In this document: one piece after another, positions 5,856 to 7,304 of the stretch
How the letters are laid out: every line of letters begins with the position of its first letter
How positions within the stretch are numbered: the stretch's first letter is position 1
Origin: an uncultured Clostridia bacterium
Lineage (GTDB): Bacteria > Bacillota > Clostridia > Christensenellales > CAG-917
Length of the DNA: 7,304 nt
Reading direction: 5' to 3'
Assembly: GCA_937881285.1 (NCBI GenBank)
Contig: CALGEU010000340.1
Location: 1 to 7,304, forward strand
The notes under the pieces: generated by a model
The model's input: the letters and a program-made list of their open reading frames with translations, nothing else
Database searches by the model: none
Told to the model about the DNA's origin: nothing
Translations under genes and position numbers: made by a program

Positions 5856-7004
5856 TTATTTCAAGCCTCCTAAAACATTTTTATAAAACAACAACATATC
5901 TTTTACACCATCGCTACCATTTGATATGTATGCAAATGTCATACTTGTATTTAAGATCGCATAATATACATCAGTATGCAAAACCCTATGGTACCCTCTA
6001 TTAACATCCACTAGATTGATATCATCATTAATACCTATACCCGATGCTTTAAGAATCAATCTCGACAATGCCGCACGCGGATCTTTCTTTGCCACTATGT
6101 GATGTTTTTCATGAGAATTATAGAATCTATTGGCTACTAATTTTGCAGCATATGCGGTAATTAATTTGTGAACATTATCTATAATTGAACTGGCCTTTTC
6201 GGCCACACCTTTTACCGTATTTTCGATAAAATGAGTGTTGCTTTCAACAGCAGCAACAGTAGTTACAACCGCAACAGTTGCAAACAATGCCGCAAATATT
6301 GCAATTATTGCACTTTCGGTCAGGGCAATACATCCTGAAGGATCCAAAGACTTGACCGGCTCGTTCGAACAATATGCAAACAAATTCATTTGTTGCAAAC
6401 TGTCCGAAAGAATATATGCAATGCTATCCGCACAAAGCCATCTGCACCAGTCAGGGATGTAATAGCGGGTGTGGCAGTAGTACATGCCAGTTTCCTTGTC
6501 AAAATAGTAACCTTTGTATCGGAACGGATTGAGTTCTCCAACTGTTGTTGCCAAGGTGCCGGTTATGCTTTCGGGTTTGCCCCATGCATTGTATGCATAT
6601 TGTACAACAAGGTTGCCATTTTTGTCAATAATGCCGAGAATATTTTCAAGCGCGTCTCTCACGTAGAAGTACATCGCCGTCTTGTCCAACACAAAGCCGT
6701 ACAATCTGTCGTTTTCGTCATACAAGAAGTCGAGTCTGTGCGTTGGCGAGATTTCCGCAACAAGTTTGTTGCCGTCATAGAAATATCTCGTTGCAACCGA
6801 AGTTCCGGATTCCGTAACCATCTTTTTGATACGCAAACCTTGGTCGTTGTACGTATAGTCTATGGTTTTTCCGCCTTTTTGGATCTTTGTGAGACGTCTG
6901 CCTTCAAAGGTATAGGTGTTGCCGTCATAAGACGTGGGAACAAGCGGATTGCTTGCGTCATACGCAACGACTTTGCCGCCGACCTTGACAAGTTTGTCTT
7001 TCAC
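5856..7004 (-). CDS. RHS core tip with C-terminal AHH-type nuclease toxin (5'-truncated orphan)
   Basis: This 382-codon frame is the last part of an RHS/YD-repeat polymorphic toxin. Residues about 1-120 hold YD-type repeats ('YTFEGRRLTKIQKGGKTIDY', 'TRYFYDGNKLVAE'). Residues 120-215 hold the conserved RHS core end ('QYAYNAWGKPES', 'MYYCHTRYYIPDWCRW'), closing at 'LDPSG' (220-224). The polymorphic tip follows: a hydrophobic stretch at about 229-252, then a nuclease domain at about 296-350 with 'EKHHIVAK' (His301-His302), 'INDDINLVDV' (Asn330) and 'GYHRVLHTDVYY' (His339, His343). That pattern matches the AHH family of the HNH/EndoVII superfamily (first Ala replaced by Lys here), which cuts nucleic acid in target cells. 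Complete RHS proteins are much longer. The only start is GTG at 7004 without a visible ribosome binding site, and the frame closes upstream at 7038-7040, so this is probably an orphan tip. Confidence 0.85.
   Translation of the reverse strand: MKDKLVKVGGKVVAYDASNPLVPTSYDGNTYTFEGRRLTKIQKGGKTIDYTYNDQGLRIKKMVTESGTSVATRYFYDGNKLVAEISPTHRLDFLYDENDRLYGFVLDKTAMYFYVRDALENILGIIDKNGNLVVQYAYNAWGKPESITGTLATTVGELNPFRYKGYYFDKETGMYYCHTRYYIPDWCRWLCADSIAYILSDSLQQMNLFAYCSNEPVKSLDPSGCIALTESAIIAIFAALFATVAVVTTVAAVESNTHFIENTVKGVAEKASSIIDNVHKLITAYAAKLVANRFYNSHEKHHIVAKKDPRAALSRLILKASGIGINDDINLVDVNRGYHRVLHTDVYYAILNTSMTFAYISNGSDGVKDMLLFYKNVLGGLK
6426..6701. repeat. Direct repeat, copy B (RHS core)
   Basis: Partner of 4634-4909: same orientation, no gaps, about 90% identical by hand count. 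It codes for the segment from 'YGFVLDK' to 'CRWLCAD'. Beyond it the two copies diverge sharply, the usual constant/variable boundary of RHS tips. Confidence 0.9.
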
Positions 7005-7020
7005 GGCGCTGTCGTATGAC

Positions 7021-7304
7021 GATAAGATAGAAATTTTTTATAAATATTCACATTACGTCCCCGATGATCCAGACGATCAACGGGGACATTTTTTTAGCAA
7101 ATGTGAGATACCCATAAATCACGGAAGCAGAACAAAACAAGTGCTCGACATCACAGTTGATGAACATAATGTTCATTTTTTCGTTAGATATGGGATAAAA
7201 AGAAACAAAGATTTGTGTTTACCAATAAACTACAAAACGCATGATAAAAATAAAACATCCGCTCCTGTAAGTGCGACAGGTGCGGATGGTTATCGTGTGG
7301 TGGA
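7021..7304 (+). CDS. Headless plus-strand open frame, partial, unknown function
   Basis: Frame 1 is open from 6931 to the window edge; the part beyond about 7021, where RHS homology ends, is 94 codons and reads like real protein: 'IEIFYKYSHYVPDDPDDQRG', 'KQVLDITVDEHNVHFFVRYG', 'NKDLCLPINYKTHDKNKT', 'SAPVSATGADGYRVV'. There is no ATG in frame anywhere in the open stretch and no ribosome binding site, so the true 5' end is missing. I do not recognise the family. It could be the body of the gene whose start survives at 4541, split by the RHS islet. Against coding, three strong inverted repeats (7057-7087, 7160-7176, 7256-7288) lie inside it, two of them followed by T tracts, as expected of intergenic DNA. 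Coding is favoured only slightly. Confidence 0.4.
7057..7095 (+). terminator. Terminator-like hairpin on the plus strand
   Basis: Arms 7057-7069 and 7075-7087 pair over 13 bp with one A-A mismatch and a 5-nt loop. A single A and then seven Ts (7089-7095) follow. It is a strong intrinsic terminator shape, but the sequence just upstream is RHS antisense. It could be left from a lost plus-strand gene, could limit antisense transcription into flanking DNA, or could be a coincidence inside the open frame. Confidence 0.5.
7160..7176. repeat. Perfect 17-nt palindrome
   Basis: ATGAACAT-A-ATGTTCAT: 8-bp arms around one base, then six Ts (7176-7181). It is operator-like in size; no adjacent promoter is identified. 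Confidence 0.4.
7256..7288 (-). terminator. Terminator-like hairpin on the minus strand near the window end
   Basis: Arms 7256-7268 and 7276-7288 pair over 13 bp with one T-T mismatch and a 7-nt loop. On the minus strand the stem is followed by TTTTATTTTTATC. It would suit a minus-strand gene ending just beyond the right edge, which conflicts with the plus-strand open frame across it. Confidence 0.45.

Larger units (their letters stand above)
4556..7020 (-). other. RHS tip islet (toxin, likely immunity gene, remnants)
   Basis: A block of minus-strand RHS-derived DNA bounded by RHS homology at both ends. On the left the match stops at about 4556-4562 beside a plus-strand gene stub. On the right it stops at about 7014-7020, where a headless plus-strand frame begins. 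It is visibly more AT-rich in the toxin, immunity and remnant portions than pckA or floT. I see no transposase, integrase, terminal inverted repeats or clear target-site duplication, so the mechanism of arrival is open. The extent is inferred from where recognisable RHS coding stops. Confidence 0.5.

Noticed and set aside
6390..7019. 209-codon plus-strand frame opposite the RHS tip, with a similar one at 4679-4888
   Set aside because: The two resemble each other only because the RHS core is duplicated; the minus-strand reading contains the recognised RHS motifs and the plus frames do not.
4556..7020. Insertion sequence or integron carrying the RHS islet
   Set aside because: No transposase or integrase frame, no terminal inverted repeats and no attachment site or target duplication visible by eye.
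1..7304. CRISPR array, tRNA or rRNA genes
   Set aside because: No regularly spaced short repeats, no cloverleaf-like sequence and no rRNA signature noticed on either strand.

Overview
The window looks like chromosomal DNA of a low-to-moderate GC Gram-positive-type bacterium, most likely an uncultured Clostridia-like (Bacillota) anaerobe. The reasons are strong AGGAGG-type ribosome binding sites, near-consensus housekeeping promoters, intrinsic terminators with T tracts, an ATP-type PEP carboxykinase and a FloT-like flotillin. The taxonomic placement is inference; no rRNA or other marker gene is present.

Layout. Bases 1-4400 are ordinary, well-kept chromosome with compact single-gene units: the 3' end of a YbjN-like gene (+), two back-to-back hairpin terminators, pckA (-), a divergent promoter region, a small zinc-ribbon/DUF2007-like gene (+), a shared bidirectional terminator, and a flotillin gene (-) with a textbook promoter. 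Convergent genes share terminators, and the divergent pair shares one 244-bp regulatory gap.

Bases about 4400-7304 have a different character: more AT-rich, gene fragments, direct repeats and lost 5' ends. This is an RHS (YD-repeat) tip islet read on the minus strand. In transcription order it holds a 5'-truncated RHS core tip fused to a C-terminal toxin with an AHH-type HNH/EndoVII nuclease signature (5856-7004), a tightly coupled downstream gene that is the likely immunity protein (5276-5854), a decayed coding remnant (about 5035-5220), a strong terminator (4968-5000), and a second, older truncated RHS tip (4556-4909). The second tip repeats 276 bp of the first at roughly 90% identity.

The RHS block is bordered by plus-strand coding scraps. 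On the left, a good ribosome binding site and ATG with only about five foreign codons (4541) run straight into RHS antisense sequence. On the right, an open frame with no start codon (about 7021-7304) runs off the window. One hypothesis is that these are the two halves of a single gene split by the RHS cassette. The toxin ORF has only a GTG start with no visible ribosome binding site, so it may be a silent 'orphan tip' kept as a recombination reservoir, with the immunity gene protecting against sister cells.
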